NCBI GenBank assembly: GCA_012934845.2
Contig: WNNJ02000423.1
Span: 151,627-215,626 of the forward strand
DNA length: 64,000 nucleotides
Direction of reading: 5' to 3'
DNA from: Pomphorhynchus laevis
Taxonomy: Eukaryota > Acanthocephala > Palaeacanthocephala > Echinorhynchida > Pomphorhynchidae
Shown: one piece after another, positions 49,390 to 62,227 of the stretch
Layout: each line of letters opens with the position of its first letter
Numbering within the stretch: the stretch's first letter is position 1
Notes under the pieces: model-generated
Seen by the model: only the letters and a program-made list of their open reading frames with translations
Database searches by the model: none
Told to the model about the DNA's origin: nothing
Made by a program: the position numbers and the translations under genes

Positions 49390-49870
49390 AAAATACATAT
49401 TTTTGTAATAAGGTAGCCTTATTCTTAACAAAACCAATATTAATGATAAAGAAGGTGTATATCTAGATATGAACATTAAATTAACATTAACTAAAACTAT
49501 TATTAATTTATATCGTAAAGATGACATATTTAAATTTACAAGAAACATATTTTTGCATGAGCATTCATGCATACCATATAATATAAAATATAATACATTA
49601 AATAATGAAATTTTAAGAATTGCAACAATATGTAATGATATTGGCTTTCTTCAAAATCATTTAAATAATTTAATAGATACATATTTTAAACTAGGTTACT
49701 ATAAAAATAACATCAAGCAGAAAATAGTAAAATATATAAATCAACACAATAATATAAAGAATAAATTTAAAATCATTAGCGGAAAATTTTTATGGATGGA
49801 TAATAAATAATATACTTTGTACTAGAATAAGATACTTGATAATCAAATTTCATATGAGGAAATACGTCAT
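49390..49870 (+). pseudogene. Divergent PLE-like C-terminal fragment
   Basis: An open stretch (49469-49810) with 'MNIKLTLTKTIINLYRKDDI', 'FTRNIFLHEHSCIPYNIKYN' and 'RIATICNDIGFLQNHLNNLI', the post-catalytic part of a Penelope-like RT (short Y-R-K step, then helix with R-I-A-x-I-C). 'KTNINDKEGVYLD' precedes it at 49,430-49,470. It ends with the family tail. Matches the minus-strand piece at 63.46-63.86 kb. Confidence 0.75.
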
Positions 49871-52800
49871 TATCATGCATTTAGCCTCATTGTTTTAATT
49901 AATTTTAAACTCAATCAAAACATTAAGCTCGAATAATAATTATTAAACAAAATTACTGGATATTTACTCTACCACATTATAAAGTATACCTTAGCATTGA
50001 AGTTATCTTTTCGTAGATGTATTGCGACTTGGTGATATACGCTACCAATCACGAAACGGATGCTAAACCATTAATAACATCCGCGTTGATATGAATCACG
50101 TTAAAACTTAGATTTCAGGCTAATTTATGGTAGTTTAATAAACTAAATCGTTTCTTAACCAAGTACGTTGCAACGATTAATGAGCATGTATTGCACAAGA
50201 CTATGTGACCGATTTCCAAACGTATAGTAGTGTACAAAACCTGATGTGTATACATCCAAGTGTATTATATCCCATAATGAATTATCTGGTTAACAACATT
50301 AAGCGTTTAATATGATTGCCAGATGACAAATGTAGTTTTGTATAATCTATTAACTTACTTTCAACAGCCTATTGGATGCTATATTTGAGTGTAGTTTGAT
50401 TTCATCACTGCTCGGCATACACAACTGATTCGTGCGCACGAAATAAGCAAATTGAATAGTAGATGCTTGCGCGGGGTTTTAAAATACAGATTATTCGCAC
50501 AAATTCATAGTTTGAAATAATGCACTAGCTTAAATAAGATATACCAAGATAATATGTTCAATTTATAAGAATCTATCCTAAGCTCAATTATAAAATAGTA
50601 AGCATATACGCATTTATGCGGCCTTTAGCTACCTGGATTTTAGGATTTGCGATTTAGCAATATGCCTTCATCATCGATGACTGATAGTTCAGTTGTGACG
50701 TGACTTTGATTGTTCAGCGACCAAACAATCCTACAGTATTCGTTTTAAGTATTCACATTTCTGACAGATTGACTATACAGCATTTAGTGTCTGCTAAGCT
50801 GCGGACTCTTGAAAGTAGTCTCCAATACGAGATTATATTCGACGAGGTTTAAAGGCTAAAAATAAATCCAAATTCGAACAATTCAAAATTTTTAGTGAGT
50901 GTCCTGTCTGCAAGGCTGTGCTAAGCACTAATGTAGTTTACAAATCATTTACACGCAACCTTCCATAATTAAGAGTGGTTGGAATACCATTGCACTGATG
51001 ATAACAGCAACAGTTATTTCCATTAAGCAAAGAAAATGAGCCCACAGACAGAACCATTTCAGTTCGATCTTTAATAATGTGTACTGTTTGAGGGTAACTA
51101 GCTTGTTTGACTTGTGGAAATATTGCAGCATGTTGTTTGTCACTCACTCTTTACAGTGCAGTCACTACTGCTGCATTCATTTATGAAAAGAAAGAAAGCC
51201 ATCAAAATTAAAACTACAGACAATCGCCGCCTTGTGAATGTGAGAATATTATAAAAAACTTAATTCTCAATCTGGAAGAAATTAGTCCGTAATGCGAATT
51301 CTTTTAAGACAGAAAATATTCATTTGCCAGTGATGTTGTTCACCACCTCGAAATTAAAAATAAAATAAGCTGGCTACATGAATGTACTTATATCAGTATT
51401 AAACAGAATTAACAAAACTCGTCACATTCTAGAACCAATCACTTCACTATCAGAACCAATTAAAATAGAAAAAATTATGATAATGTGATAAGTAATATAA
51501 TTTTAAGTTAGTATGAATTGCATTCATCAGGCCCAAACTGATGACCTTTAATCATTATTCTGATACCTCGTATTTTATTTAAAAGTCAATTTATAATTTA
51601 CTATTTTAAATTTCAATTTTAACTTCTAACTTTATATGAATAATAAATTTATATATATTATAAATATATAATATAATATAATTATATATAAATATATATA
51701 GTTTAACCCTATTCCTACTTATATATAAAGTATCAATATGATCATTTGAACCCTTTTGGGTTATATTGTATTGCGCTACTGACGAAGGGGTAGCTCGAAA
51801 ACGTTTTTAAATAAATTGCAAAAGAAAGCTTGGTTAGATTTTATATACCTACTTATTTTGATATATATCGTATGGATTGTTAACTAAAGCATGAAAGTAA
51901 TTTTTATGCTCAGGCGATGGTCGTTGCTTTTATTTCTTAACTTTTACTTAATTGACAAATCTGAAATGTTTATAGAAATTTACAAAAATATTGTGAATTA
52001 CCTATAATGAATTAATTACCTCTAATCCCTATTCTGATACATCATCTGTTATTTATTATTCAATACATAACAATTGACTTTTAATTTAAATTTTAATTTC
52101 AAATATTAACTTGATATAAATATAAATTATTTCAAAATCTTTAATAATTATTTAATATTCTTTATATTTATATATCGTATAAAATACGTAGACTTAGTTA
52201 TCTGATCTGGTTAATTCGAATGAAAAAAATGAAATAATAAATTTGTAATCTGACTATCTTATTATCTCTTTTATTTAACAGTCTCAACCAATTTTAAAAC
52301 TAATTTAAATAAAAAATAAAAATAGAAATAATTAATAATTTTAATAAATATGTGTAAGGAGTAAAACAAAAATAAAAGCAATATATATGTTAAATACGCA
52401 TTTATATATCGAAACATATATTTCATATCTTTATACAATTTTGTGTTTAATTTAGATTTATTTTTATACAGTCATTGTTGATTTATTTTTTACTCAGGGA
52501 GCTATATTCAACAAATCTGCTAAGAATATAAATAATCATGATAATATAATATATTAACATTAATTGTTAATATAATATATTAACAATTAACAATACTGAA
52601 AATATAATATTTCCAGTCATGCTAATTTTTCACTAATCAATTGGAACATACACCTATATATAGGTGTATAAAATACACCTATATAATTAAGATAAATCAA
52701 TTAAAAGAAAAAAACTATATAGACTTCGTAGATCATTATCAATACAAATCGTATCCCCATAGTAAAAACCGTAAAATAAAAAAATAATTAGAACTAATTG

Positions 52801-53429
52801 AAAACAAGAAGTATAAACAGTTATAATGCTGATAAATCTAGTACAATAAAGACAACTTAGACAACTTTCAATATTTCACCTATCGAGTAAACCGAATTGA
52901 TATCGAATAGTGGACTAATCCGAAAGATGAGGCTAAAACATCAAACATATTACAAGGAATGTAACTAATATAGGGAATATAAATAGGAACAGAAAATCAA
53001 CTAAATTCTATTGTCCCAATAGAATGTCCCTGTTCGGTTTATTGTTTTTGAATAGCAGTTCCCTCACCAGATTCTAATGAACTGCTTATTTGATCATACA
53101 TTTCCAGTCATGTTAATTTTCGCACTATCAAAATTAATATCGTGGTCAGTGACAATGACCTGATTGATAACAGCTGATGTTATATCTCGACATTTCATAA
53201 CATGTCGATATTATTGTAACCGTTGTTCTAGTGTAAAATCAGTGTAACCAATGTTGTGTAGCTGTACTCAGGGAGCTTTATTTAACAAATCTACAAAGAA
53301 TAGAAGTAGTCATGTAAAATAAATTATAATATGAAATCTATTCACGACATGCTCCCGCCCATTTATGATTTTTCAGATATAAGGGAGTTTATCTTATACG
53401 TCGGTATATCCGTAGTTGAATATGGTTGA
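49871..53429. other. AT-rich intergenic/intronic DNA with sparse repeats
   Basis: No certain gene. A 69-codon minus ORF at 50938-51147 ('MSDKQHAAIFPQVKQASYPQ') has mixed codon use but no recognised domain. A PLE-like box 'ctactgacgaaggggtagct' + 'cgaaaacg' lies at about 51,775. A decayed minus-strand PLE-tail piece ('ttcatcaggcccaaactgat') is near 51,530. Segments near 52,490-52,560 and 53,270-53,335 ('actcagggagct') are related repeats. Confidence 0.45.
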
Positions 53430-53441
53430 TTGTTATCAAAC

Positions 53442-53696
53442 ATGGTTTCACAATCAGATGTTGTCTATTGTGATCGATCAGTCTTGTTAGTATTATCATT
53501 TGCATTTTCAGTAGTATACTCCGCCATAGCTTTAGTCGGATACCTCGCTAGATTTCGATTTGAAACTATGCTCACTGCTACTCAGATAAATTATCGTCGA
53601 ATAATGATGATTGCGATTGAGAATTTTTGCTGGTGTCTACAGTCAGCCGTCATTGTTAAAAAGAGTTTAGGCGGTTCGATCTTACAGCGTTTATAA
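53442..53696 (+). CDS. Unrecognised small ORF with a hydrophobic segment
   Basis: From ATG at 53442: 'MVSQSDVVYCDRSVLLVLSF' leading into a 20-residue hydrophobic stretch, then 'ARFRFETMLTATQINYRRIM'. One possible membrane helix. No family recognised, no splice context established; it could be a fragment of an element. Confidence 0.22.
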   Translation: MVSQSDVVYCDRSVLLVLSFAFSVVYSAIALVGYLARFRFETMLTATQINYRRIMMIAIENFCWCLQSAVIVKKSLGGSILQRL

Positions 53697-53929
53697 CACA
53701 CACCGTAACCGCATCTGACTTGCCGTTTGAACATAATGTGATCTCTTTTAGAAATTCTATAAACGCTGTACCGAGAATGATATCCGAGGATAAATTACGC
53801 ATTGGTAATTTTTAGTTTGGAATTGGATGCTTACCTCAGCGACACCAGACGATATTAGTAAGTTCTAAGGGAGTATGGAGTACCACACTATCTTCGGCTA
53901 GCTGTGACTTCTCTGTATGAACAAAGTAC

Positions 53930-54670
53930 AAATTGTGTTCGTGTTCTAGGTAGGAAGTCTGAATTATTCCCAGTAAGTGTTGGCTTCGTCAGGGTTGTCC
54001 TTTGTCTCCACTTTTGTTTCTTATTTACATGGACAAAAATACGAGAGGGGCGGCTCTGACGGATGTTTGTCTTCAACTCGGTTCTATCAGGATACCATCT
54101 CTGCTTTTAGCAAATGATGTTGTCTTCTTGGCTTCTTGTCCTGAGGACTTACAATGCCTACCACATCGATTTACGATGGAATGCTAAGACGCAGGGATGT
54201 CTAAGACTGTCTCTATGTATTCGTCTCGGATTCAGGTGTCGATGTTAATATTTCGGATACATGCGATCAAAATGAGGTTCCTTTGCGGTGTGAACGGTCT
54301 TAGTCTTCGAGATAAGGATAGGAATTTGTCATCCGGGATGGACTGGAGTAAAGTTGCTGCTTCTTCACATAGAAGAAAGTCAGTAGAGTTGGCTAGGATA
54401 CGTTCTGATGATGTATAGAGATAGCCTTCCTCAGAAGGTTTTCCATGCACTACTCCCTGGAAAACGACCTCGAGGTAGACCTCAATACCGTTAGAGAGAT
54501 CAAATCTCTAATCTGGCCGAAGACATCCTTGGGCTATCTAAAAGAGAACTCTGGTCTGTCCCCAGGTTTGTGATGTCTGGAGTAGTTTGGTTCGTGCATT
54601 GCATTCACGATCCGACACTCGGATCAGTGGTTGACAAGAAAAGTCTTGTGTATTATTATTTGTTTTTTCA
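53930..54670 (+). pseudogene. L1/Rex-like LINE RT and tail fragment
   Basis: 'WLRQGCPLSPLLFLIYMD' at about 53,982-54,035 (RT G-x-P-x-S-P box), 'IRIPSLLLANDVVFLASC' (catalytic F/YADD altered to L-A-N-D) near 54,090, then a deletion into the ORF2 tail 'IKMRFLCGVNGLSLRDKDR' (54,269-54,325) and Arg-rich remains. The tail equals that at 1-625. The mutated active site and frameshifts show it is dead. Confidence 0.75.
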
Positions 54671-55249
54671 TGTCAAGAAATTGTTGTTTGTTTTGTTTTT
54701 TATTTATAGATGTTCGACTTCTGTTTATAAGAACCATCGTTCGTGCGTTACGAATGATGGGAAGCATAGCTCAAATGGATATACGTACCTTTAAAAGTTT
54801 TTTTTTAACGTTTGAGTCTAATGTTGGGGATGAGCCACAGTTGATAAACTTAATCTACTTATCAATCATCTATCTCCTGTTTACTCTTACGTGTCGTACT
54901 CGGATACATACGAAGCAGCAATGGATTTGTTATAGTATGATATTAAATTGACAGTTATTTTGTAATGATGTTTTAGATTGCTTATTAAAACATTATATCG
55001 GTTTATTGATTCTATCTATCACAATTTAATAAACAATTGTATGGATAAATTCCTCAGGCCAAGTATAATAGATATCGATCCTGATGCCGCAGATTCCTTT
55101 GACATGTGGTTACATTGGCAACGATGTGTTGATTCATTTATATTATCTATACCTGATTTGGACAAAAGATCGAAACTCAACTTGTAAATATCATTTCTAC
55201 ACCACATTTTCTATTGATTTCTAAAGAAGATACTTATACGGGGGCGATC
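54671..55249. other. Region between LINE and gypsy remnants
   Basis: A + frame at 54978-55187 ('IDPDAADSFDMWLHWQRCVD') resembles a gag start upstream of the gypsy protease, but this is not certain. Otherwise nothing recognised. Confidence 0.35.
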
Positions 55250-56290
55250 GAAAAACTTGGACAACTATTTACAAAACAAGTCGCTTAAAGCTACAGTTAC
55301 ACCCGCATTCACAGGTCGTTAGTATGGCGTCGACAACGCATCATGATAAAATTAAACATTGTGTTTTCGGTGATATAATTCTCAACAGTTCACCCTATAG
55401 TTCGGTAAAATTTCTCGTGATGCCGATGTTATGTTCGGACATTATTCTCGGATACCCATTTCTACGAAAACATCAACATGTAACTTTCAAATACAATGGA
55501 CCGTGTGAGCCACTGATGGTTGGGGCATCCTCTACAATGTTAATCGAATGCCCACCATTGTTTTCGAACATAACGGAAAATATCCGACCGATTGCAATTC
55601 CTTCACTACGGTATAGCTACAATGATAAGATATTTATTCGCTCTGAAATACAGCGTTTATTAAGAATGGAAATAATCGACCAAGTAACACCCCTTGGAGA
55701 GCACAAGTTGTTGTGAAGAATGGACATTCAAAATTGCGCATCGTAATTGATTTCTCGAATACTATTAACCGTTTCACAACTTTGGACGCATTTCCGTTAC
55801 CAAATATCGACGAATTAGTAGAAAAAATCAGCAGAGCTCACTACTTTAGCCACCTTGACTTATCGGATGCATACTACCAAATTCAAATTGCTCGAAATGA
55901 CAGACAATACACTGGCTTCGAAGCAGATTGTCAACTCTATCAGTTTATTCGAATGCCCTTTGGCCTTATCAATGCCGTGGCGTGTTTCTAGTGGATTATG
56001 AACAATATAATTCGCGAATAAAATCTAAAAGATACCTACTCATATTTTGATGATATTATTATAATTAACTCCACCATTGAGGAACATGATGAAAATTTGA
56101 ATAAATTCGTCACAGTTGTTGAGAAACTTAATATTCAAATATCAAAACACAAATCGACGTACAGACAACATCACATCAAGTTCTTGGGACATGTGATATC
56201 TAACAACGAAATCAAACCCCACCAGATCGTATGCATGCATTACTGAATTTTCCGGATCCATCGAACACGTCAGAGCTCAAACGTTTGCTG
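55250..56290 (+). pseudogene. Second gypsy-type element: protease tail and reverse transcriptase
   Basis: 'DIILGYPFLRKHQHVTF' (protease C-terminal box) at about 55,438-55,490, then 'IAIPSLRYSYNDKIFIRSEI', 'KLRIVIDFSNTINRFTTLDA', 'FPLPNIDELVEKISRAHYFS', 'DLSDAYYQIQIARNDRQYTG' and 'QFIRMPFGLINAVACF', followed by a stop. The catalytic box is 'YSYFDDIIIINST' near 56,035 (YFDD, plausible). Breaks at 55,716 and 55,989. Motif order is Ty3/gypsy, related to the element at 18.4 kb. Confidence 0.82.
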
Positions 56291-57655
56291 GGATTTTTAT
56301 TCTATTATAGCAAATAAATTCCCCGATACTCCCAGCGAATTTGTCCGCTTATTGATTGTCGTCACTTCCCGGTTTCTTCTGTTGTTCACAAATGTATCAA
56401 ATAACTCAAGAACGAGCTTTGTGTAGCTCCTCTTAATACTTACGATCCTCAAAAAAATATCATAGTAAAAACAGATGCATCTGATAGAGCTATTGGAGCA
56501 GTGCTTAGTCAGGAAGTAAAACCAATAGCATTTTTTCGAAAACCTTAACGATGTCACAACAAACGTTACCATCAATTGAGAAAGAAGCTCTGGCGATAGT
56601 CGAAACCCTGCGGCGTTAGCGTCATTAGTTGGCTACCTGATCCCTTCAAGTTAATCATCGATCAACGTTCGGTGATGTTTATGTTTGATTGCAAACGAGC
56701 AAATAAAATTAAAAACGAAAAAATTTCACGATGGCGGTTAGAGATTGCCTCCTTCAGCTTTGACATTATTTATCGTTTTGTGAATAATAACGTTGCTGCT
56801 GATGCCATGTCAAGCTGTTCTGCTGTGCCCATAAACAAATTGGAACAATTGCATGATGTATCGGGTCATCCAGGGGAAACAAGAATGCTTCATTATGTTC
56901 GTTCGAAACATCTGCCATACTCTACTAAAGATGTCCGCAACGTTATTGCAAATTGTAAAATATGTAAATTAATTAAACCTCAATTTTTTCTGAAACCGAA
57001 TGATACGTTAATTTAAGTTACAAAACTGTTCGAATGGCTAAATATCGATTATAAAGGACCTATACATTTTACCTATAGAAACCATTACCTATTGAATATA
57101 GTCGAATATTCAAGATTCGTTTTTGCATTTCCGACACCGGATAGCACAGCCAGGACCACGATTAAAACATTTACAAAATCGTTTTTACACTTTCGGCTCG
57201 CCTTCATGTTTCAAGAATTTCGAAATTTGCTTAATTTAAATAATATCGCTTCAAGTAGTTCTACGCCATACCATCCACAAGGTAATGGTCAAATAGAGCG
57301 TTATAATGGAGTTTTGTGGACTTCGATTCGATGTGCTTTATCATCACGTCGTTTACCAATTACTCATTGGGAAAGTGTTCTTCAGCCTGATCTTCATTGT
57401 ATTCGTTCATTATACTGCGCGTCGACTGGATGTTCACCTCATGAACGAATGTTCAACTAACAACGTAGATCTGATACTGGTACTGCTCTTCCTGTTTGGT
57501 TATTATACCCACATGAAGTCATTCTTAAGAACGAAAATACAAATAAATACGAAGAAAAGGTATACATGGTCGATTTATTGGAAGCTAATGATAAATATGT
57601 TCACATTCAAACGAAAGATGGAAAACAAATTACTGTTTGACGAGCAAATTGGCTC
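56291..57655 (+). pseudogene. Second gypsy-type element: RNase H and integrase
   Basis: 'VKTDASDRAIGAVLSQEVKP' (RNase H D box, about 56,465-56,525), 'PSIEKEALAIVETL', 'NNNVAADAMSS', integrase zinc domain 'QLHDVSGHPGETRMLHYVR' with 'NCKICKLI' (H-x3/4-H...C-x2-C), catalytic core 'LNIDYKGPIHF' and 'SSSTPYHPQGNGQIERYN' (third acidic residue E). The last part to about 57,655 reads 'LEANDKYVHIQTKDGKQITV', a gypsy integrase C-terminal tail. Several stops. Confidence 0.82.
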
Positions 57656-57745
57656 TCGAAATATCAAAAAAAAATCTCTTTTCTTTGATCTAGCTCCAAT
57701 AATACATAATCAATAATGGATCATTATCAACTATTTAAAAAGAGA
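57655..57745. repeat. Half hairpin repeat, copy 6
   Basis: 'cgaaatatcaaaaaaaaatc', 'tctttgatctagctccaata', then 'aataatggatcattatcaac'. It abuts the integrase end of the gypsy element. Confidence 0.7.
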
Positions 57746-57899
57746 TTCAACATTCGTTTGATACAATGCAATATATCTTCGGCAATATCCAGTCATATTG
57801 CACAATTTGGTTGTCACTGTGCAGATAAATCAGTTCAATGTCTAATCTTTAATCGATATGGGGAGTTCCGAAAGCTTTGTCGACAAAGAATTGCAAGCC

Positions 57900-58305
57900 A
57901 TATCGGTTTAAATGTTAAAAAAACACGGTAGATTTTGGAAGACAATCGAACGGGCTTTGAATAGCAATAAACTACATATACCGGAATAAAAAGCTGCTGC
58001 CCATTGCCTTGCATGTAATTAGGTCTTTGTTATGCACTAGTACAGGATGTACGCCACACAAACTTATGTTCCTTCACGACAAACGTAGTGCCTCGGATAA
58101 CAGCTTACCAACATGGTTAACAAATATTGGAAGCAAGATTCTTGTCGTTTTTTCCGCGACGCCTAAAGTATGGCCTTATTATGTAGGAAACTCAATTTAT
58201 ACACGTCAATCCTCAGTGTGCGATACAAAAGTGACAAGGAAAGTTGCTTGTCTTTTAAACATCTATCGCCCTAAGGTGAGAATGAATATGAAACTTAGCA
58301 GATAA
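57900..58305 (+). pseudogene. Extra gypsy integrase fragment
   Basis: 'FWKTIERALNSNKLHIP' (about 57,930-57,985) and 'HVIRSLLCTSTGCTPHKLMF' (about 58,012-58,070) parallel the core end of the preceding element ('IRSLYCASTGCSPHERMF'), so this is a piece of a related but different copy. The frame continues to 58,305. Confidence 0.7.
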
Positions 58306-58323
58306 ATAGATAAGAGTCTAGTA

Positions 58324-58575
58324 ATGCCAAAATGTCAAGAAATCCAGAGTCAAATGACTTCATCGAGAAAATATACTTACACACGAGAGAAATTGATTCA
58401 TATCACAAGACAATCAATAGAAGTGAACACTGATGGAATTTTGCATCCAGAGGACTTTTCAGTTAGATTTGACAAGGACGAACCAAATATGACACAAGAA
58501 AATTGGGATCATCATCAATATCGAACATTGCTATCGAGATGGATGCCAGCATATTTAAAGCACTACCAGTGTTAA
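58324..58575 (+). CDS. Unrecognised ORF with a YxxxxL-phi motif
   Basis: 83 codons from ATG: 'QMTSSRKYTYTREKLIHITR', then 'GILHPEDFSVRFDKDEPNMT', 'WDHHQYRTLLSRWMPAYL'. YTREKLI fits the Y-x4-L-phi pattern of eIF4E-binding proteins, but that pattern is short and occurs by chance. Composition is gene-like. It could be a host exon or a gypsy 3' ORF. Confidence 0.3.
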   Translation: MPKCQEIQSQMTSSRKYTYTREKLIHITRQSIEVNTDGILHPEDFSVRFDKDEPNMTQENWDHHQYRTLLSRWMPAYLKHYQC

Positions 58576-58599
58576 CCGGACGGGAAAAATGTCATAAAA

Positions 58600-59110
58600 A
58601 CATTTGTATTGTAGTTGTTCGATACTCGTATTACTATTTATAGATGTTTACCACATCACTCACGTTTGACATGCAATATCGCTTGTTCTTGTCGGAATTT
58701 TTTGCCATCTTAACAACACTCCGAAATGTGGTCTGACAAGTTTATTAACGTTCATCCATAAATCAAACTTGCCGTCGCTAATCTTCGATTATTGGAGCAG
58801 CAAACCAAAGTTACAAAAAGACCAGTTATCCTTCGCTTCTACATTCAAGTATATCACGATAAATTATGAACTGCATTCATTACCAATACTTCCAAATAGT
58901 TGACAATGCATATATTGCCATTTACAGTGTCCTCCGATTTCTTATGTATACCATTGCCACATATTTTCACCCATTACACTTAGCCAAATTGACTCAGTTA
59001 TCAGATCTGATTTGTTCCACTGACATGTTATTATTAACTTGTGGACTTTGTTTTCCCGGTAACATAACATTTGTCAAATATACTTAAACTATGTAAACGT
59101 TTAAGTATAT
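58600..59110. other. Intergenic, with an inverted copy of the 110-bp dispersed repeat
   Basis: At about 58,980-59,065 'gtggactttgttttcccggt' and 'gactcagttatcagatctga' are the reverse complement of the repeat at 5.25-6.0 kb. No gene. Confidence 0.5.
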
Positions 59111-59129
59111 TTGACATATTTAAGTATAG

Positions 59130-59500
59130 TTTTATTTCAGATAATAAAACTATACCTATATTATATTGGAATCCAAAATTACATAAAAATCCAATAAAAC
59201 CTAGGTTCATATGTAGTGCGTTTAAATGTACATTAAAACCACTTTATGTCTATATGAATAAAATACTTAAAGTAATTAAAGCACACTTTAAAAAATATTG
59301 CAAGGTAATCGAAATTAATACTGGTATAAAACACTATTTCAGTATTAATTCTACAAAAGAATTTTTAGAACAGACAAAAGGAATAAATTTTCAAAATATA
59401 AATACATACGATTTTAGTACGCTTTATACAAATCTAGATTTAGTAGATATTAAAGAAGCGTTAGTAAAATTAATTAATCTTATATTCGGAAAAAGATATA
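59130..59500 (+). pseudogene. Divergent PLE-like RT fragment (early RT boxes)
   Basis: Same segment as 40,160-40,480: 'ILYWNPKLHKNPIKPRFICS' and 'TYDFSTLYTNLDLVDIKEAL', extending a little further ('VKLINLIFGKR') before ending in (TA)n at about 59,498. Confidence 0.75.
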
Positions 59501-59637
59501 CATATATATATATATATATATATAAACCAGAATTGCTTTGAACCAGAATTGCTTTGAATTCTGGTTTAACACTTTCATTGAAAATATTTGGTGAGTCTTC
59601 GAATGACCCCAGAGCGCGGTTCAACCACAATTTACAA

Positions 59638-60006
<369 letters not shown>

Positions 60007-60034
60007 GTAAACCAGTCTTAACGAAGAAATTAAT

Positions 60035-60100
60035 ACGACGTTTCGCTTTTTATTAGCTTTATCAAATCTATAACAGAAACACAAAAACTTAAAACCTGAA
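60035..60100 (-). other. PLE 3' box (hammerhead-like remnant)
   Basis: The minus strand reads 'TTTGATAAAGCTAATAAAA' then AGC-GAAACGTC, just after the stop of the GIY-YIG element. The GCT/AGC pairing and GAAACGTC match the satellite hammerhead boxes, but the CTGATGA core is degenerate. Confidence 0.5.
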
Positions 60101-60125
60101 TATAGCAAAGAAAGTAATAATTGTT

Positions 60126-61880
60126 CTATGTGATATCAATCCACTTGTAAAAGTGGTGTTTATTGATACCATTTGGTGTATCAGAAAATAGCTGCCCGAC
60201 CCATTGTTGTTCGTTATATTTTCTCAATTTATCAGTGCCGGTATTATTAGCGATGATAGTGTAATTGAAACAATCTTCTGTGATGTTATGAGTATCGATG
60301 CAATGTTCCACTATAGAGTCTTGGGTCTTTTTACCCCTCAATATGTCTGATCTACGATTGTTCAGTCTCTCACTCAGGGAGCGTCTAGACTCACCAATGT
60401 ATTGTGCCGAGCATAGTGAACAACATCCTAGATATACGACATCCTTTGTACTGCATGTAACAGGGTGCTTAATTCTATAACTCAAACCTGTTACATTACT
60501 TGTAAAGCGATTTGTTTCTACAATTTGTGCGCAACACTTGCATCTAGGGCGTTCACACTTTTTGCATGAATTTGCAACTCCAACTTTTGTAGTCTCTGAC
60601 GAGCTTTTAATGATATTCCTACCTAATTTGTTATTAGATTTGTAGACAAATTGTAAATTGGGAATATTAATGTTTTCAGATTTTGCCATGTTTTTAATTT
60701 TCAGATTAAGACTACTTTCGACTGCCGTTAATGCTGGGTGGAATGGCATCACTATTCGAATTTGATTAATTTTGTCATTTTTAACTTGAGGTAATTCATT
60801 TTGTAAATATGTTCTATGTCGTGCCCTATTGATACTGCTTAATATCTCTCGTTTAGTAAAACCTCTGTTTGCTAGTATACCTGTAAGCTTGTATAGATGT
60901 ACTTCTCGACATGCCGGTTCACTACAAACACGTATTATTCTACACGCTTCATTTTGTATAAGGGATTTTTTCGTGTAATTAGGATGAGCGCTTTGTGCAT
61001 GAAGGTAATTGGGTATGGAGGAGTTCTTGCGATACAATTCAGTTTGTACATTGTTATTTTCATCACGATAAACTGAAATATCGAGAAAGTTCGCGGGAAC
61101 AGAAAATGATGTTGTAAATTTTAAAGAACCAAAGTTATTGACATGATCGATGAATCTATCCAAATTTTCTTTGCCGTGCTTCCATACTATAAATATATCG
61201 TCTATGTATCGCACAAATAATAACGGTTTTAGCTCAAACGCATTTATAGCAGCTGTTTCAAAATCATCCATAAATAAAATAGCATATACGGGTGCCAGAG
61301 CTGTACCCATAGCTGTTCCAGCTGTTTGTCTATATCGATCACCATTAAATTTAAAATAGTTATTCTCAAGAATAAAGGCCAAGCTATCAAGAACAAATTC
61401 TTTCTTTTTAAAACACCAATTATCCGCCTCCATTGCTTTACGTACAGCCAATATACCGTTTGTATGTGGTATTGATGGGTAGAGAGATTCTACATCCATT
61501 GTTATCATAATATCGCTCGGTTTTATTTCGGATTTAATCGTTTTAAATTTATCCAAAAATTCTGACGAGCTTCTAATGTACGAATTTACTTTGCTTGTTA
61601 AGGGTAATAGCAAATTGTGTAAAACTTTTGAAAGTTGTTGCGTAATTGTTCCAATACAATTAACAATTGGACGTCCGACAACAGGTCTCGATTCTTTATG
61701 AATCTTAGGTAACATGTAGTATTTACCAATATTCCAACTAGTTGGAACTAATTTATCTCTGTCGGTTATTTGGAGAAAACCTGTGCCTGTATGTCGACTA
61801 ATAAGGTTACTTAATCTTTCGTTAAGTGAGCTAAGCGTATGAGCATCTGCCGCTTCATAGTTTGTTGTATTAAGTTGACG

Positions 61881-61900
<20 letters not shown>
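60126..61900 (-). CDS. Penelope-like element: reverse transcriptase with GIY-YIG endonuclease
   Basis: The frame is open for 618 codons (60126-61982), but the first ~35 residues come from a repeat tail and a TA run, so the element itself starts near 'NTTNYEAADAHTLSSL' (about 61,880). RT boxes: 'YYMLPKIHKESRPVVGRPIV', 'ITMDVESLYPSIPHTNGI', 'TAGTAMGTALAPVYAILF' and catalytic 'LFVRYIDDIFIVW' (about 258-262), then 'NFLDISVYRD'. Next a Cys-rich linker 'CKKCERPRCKCC' and the nuclease with 'YLGCC..CSAQYIGESRRSL', 'ERLNNRRSDI' (GIY-YIG as YLG...YIG, plus the conserved R). The N-terminal part usual in PLEs is shortened, so 5' truncation is likely. No internal stops. (TA)n borders both ends. Confidence 0.9.

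Positions 61901-61912
<12 letters not shown>
61880..61912. repeat. (TA)n tract at the PLE 5' edge
   Basis: A simple TA run directly upstream of the PLE coding region on the minus strand. Confidence 0.85.
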
Positions 61913-61914
<2 letters not shown>

Positions 61915-61989
61915 ATAAAAGTTATTGTTAGAAACCGGTAAAAGACAAGCAACTTTTTATTTAAGAAACGTTTCGGACACATGATTGAA

Positions 61990-62190
61990 AATCCAGATCA
62001 TTCCATGATTACGACAATTATCGATGGCCCAATATCCGATTCCAATATGCGCAAAATAAAAGAAAAGTTTTGGATTGGTCAATTAATGTCAGATGAATCA
62101 CTAAACACGTACGATCATCCATTTTTTGAGTTATTTAACAGTTCGCTATGTGGACGCCGCGGACGTGTGTCGATTCTTCCGTGACAGCTT
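61990..62190 (+). pseudogene. Second GIY-YIG PLE, C-terminal fragment
   Basis: 'MRKIKEKFWIGQLMSDES' and 'YDHPFFELFN' parallel the end of the long PLE ('LRKYNEQQWVGQLFSD'). Only the last ~50 residues remain. Confidence 0.65.
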
Positions 62191-62227
62191 TCTTTATATA
62201 AACGTATACGCTAGCCGAAAATTGCAC

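Noticed and set aside
51775-51810. Hammerhead at 'ctactgacgaaggggtagct'
   Set aside because: CTGACGA and GAAA occur, but stem II pairs poorly, and neither a cleavage triplet nor stem I was found.
58324-58575. eIF4E-binding protein gene
   Set aside because: Only a seven-residue Y-x4-L-phi pattern supports it; kept as an unrecognised ORF.
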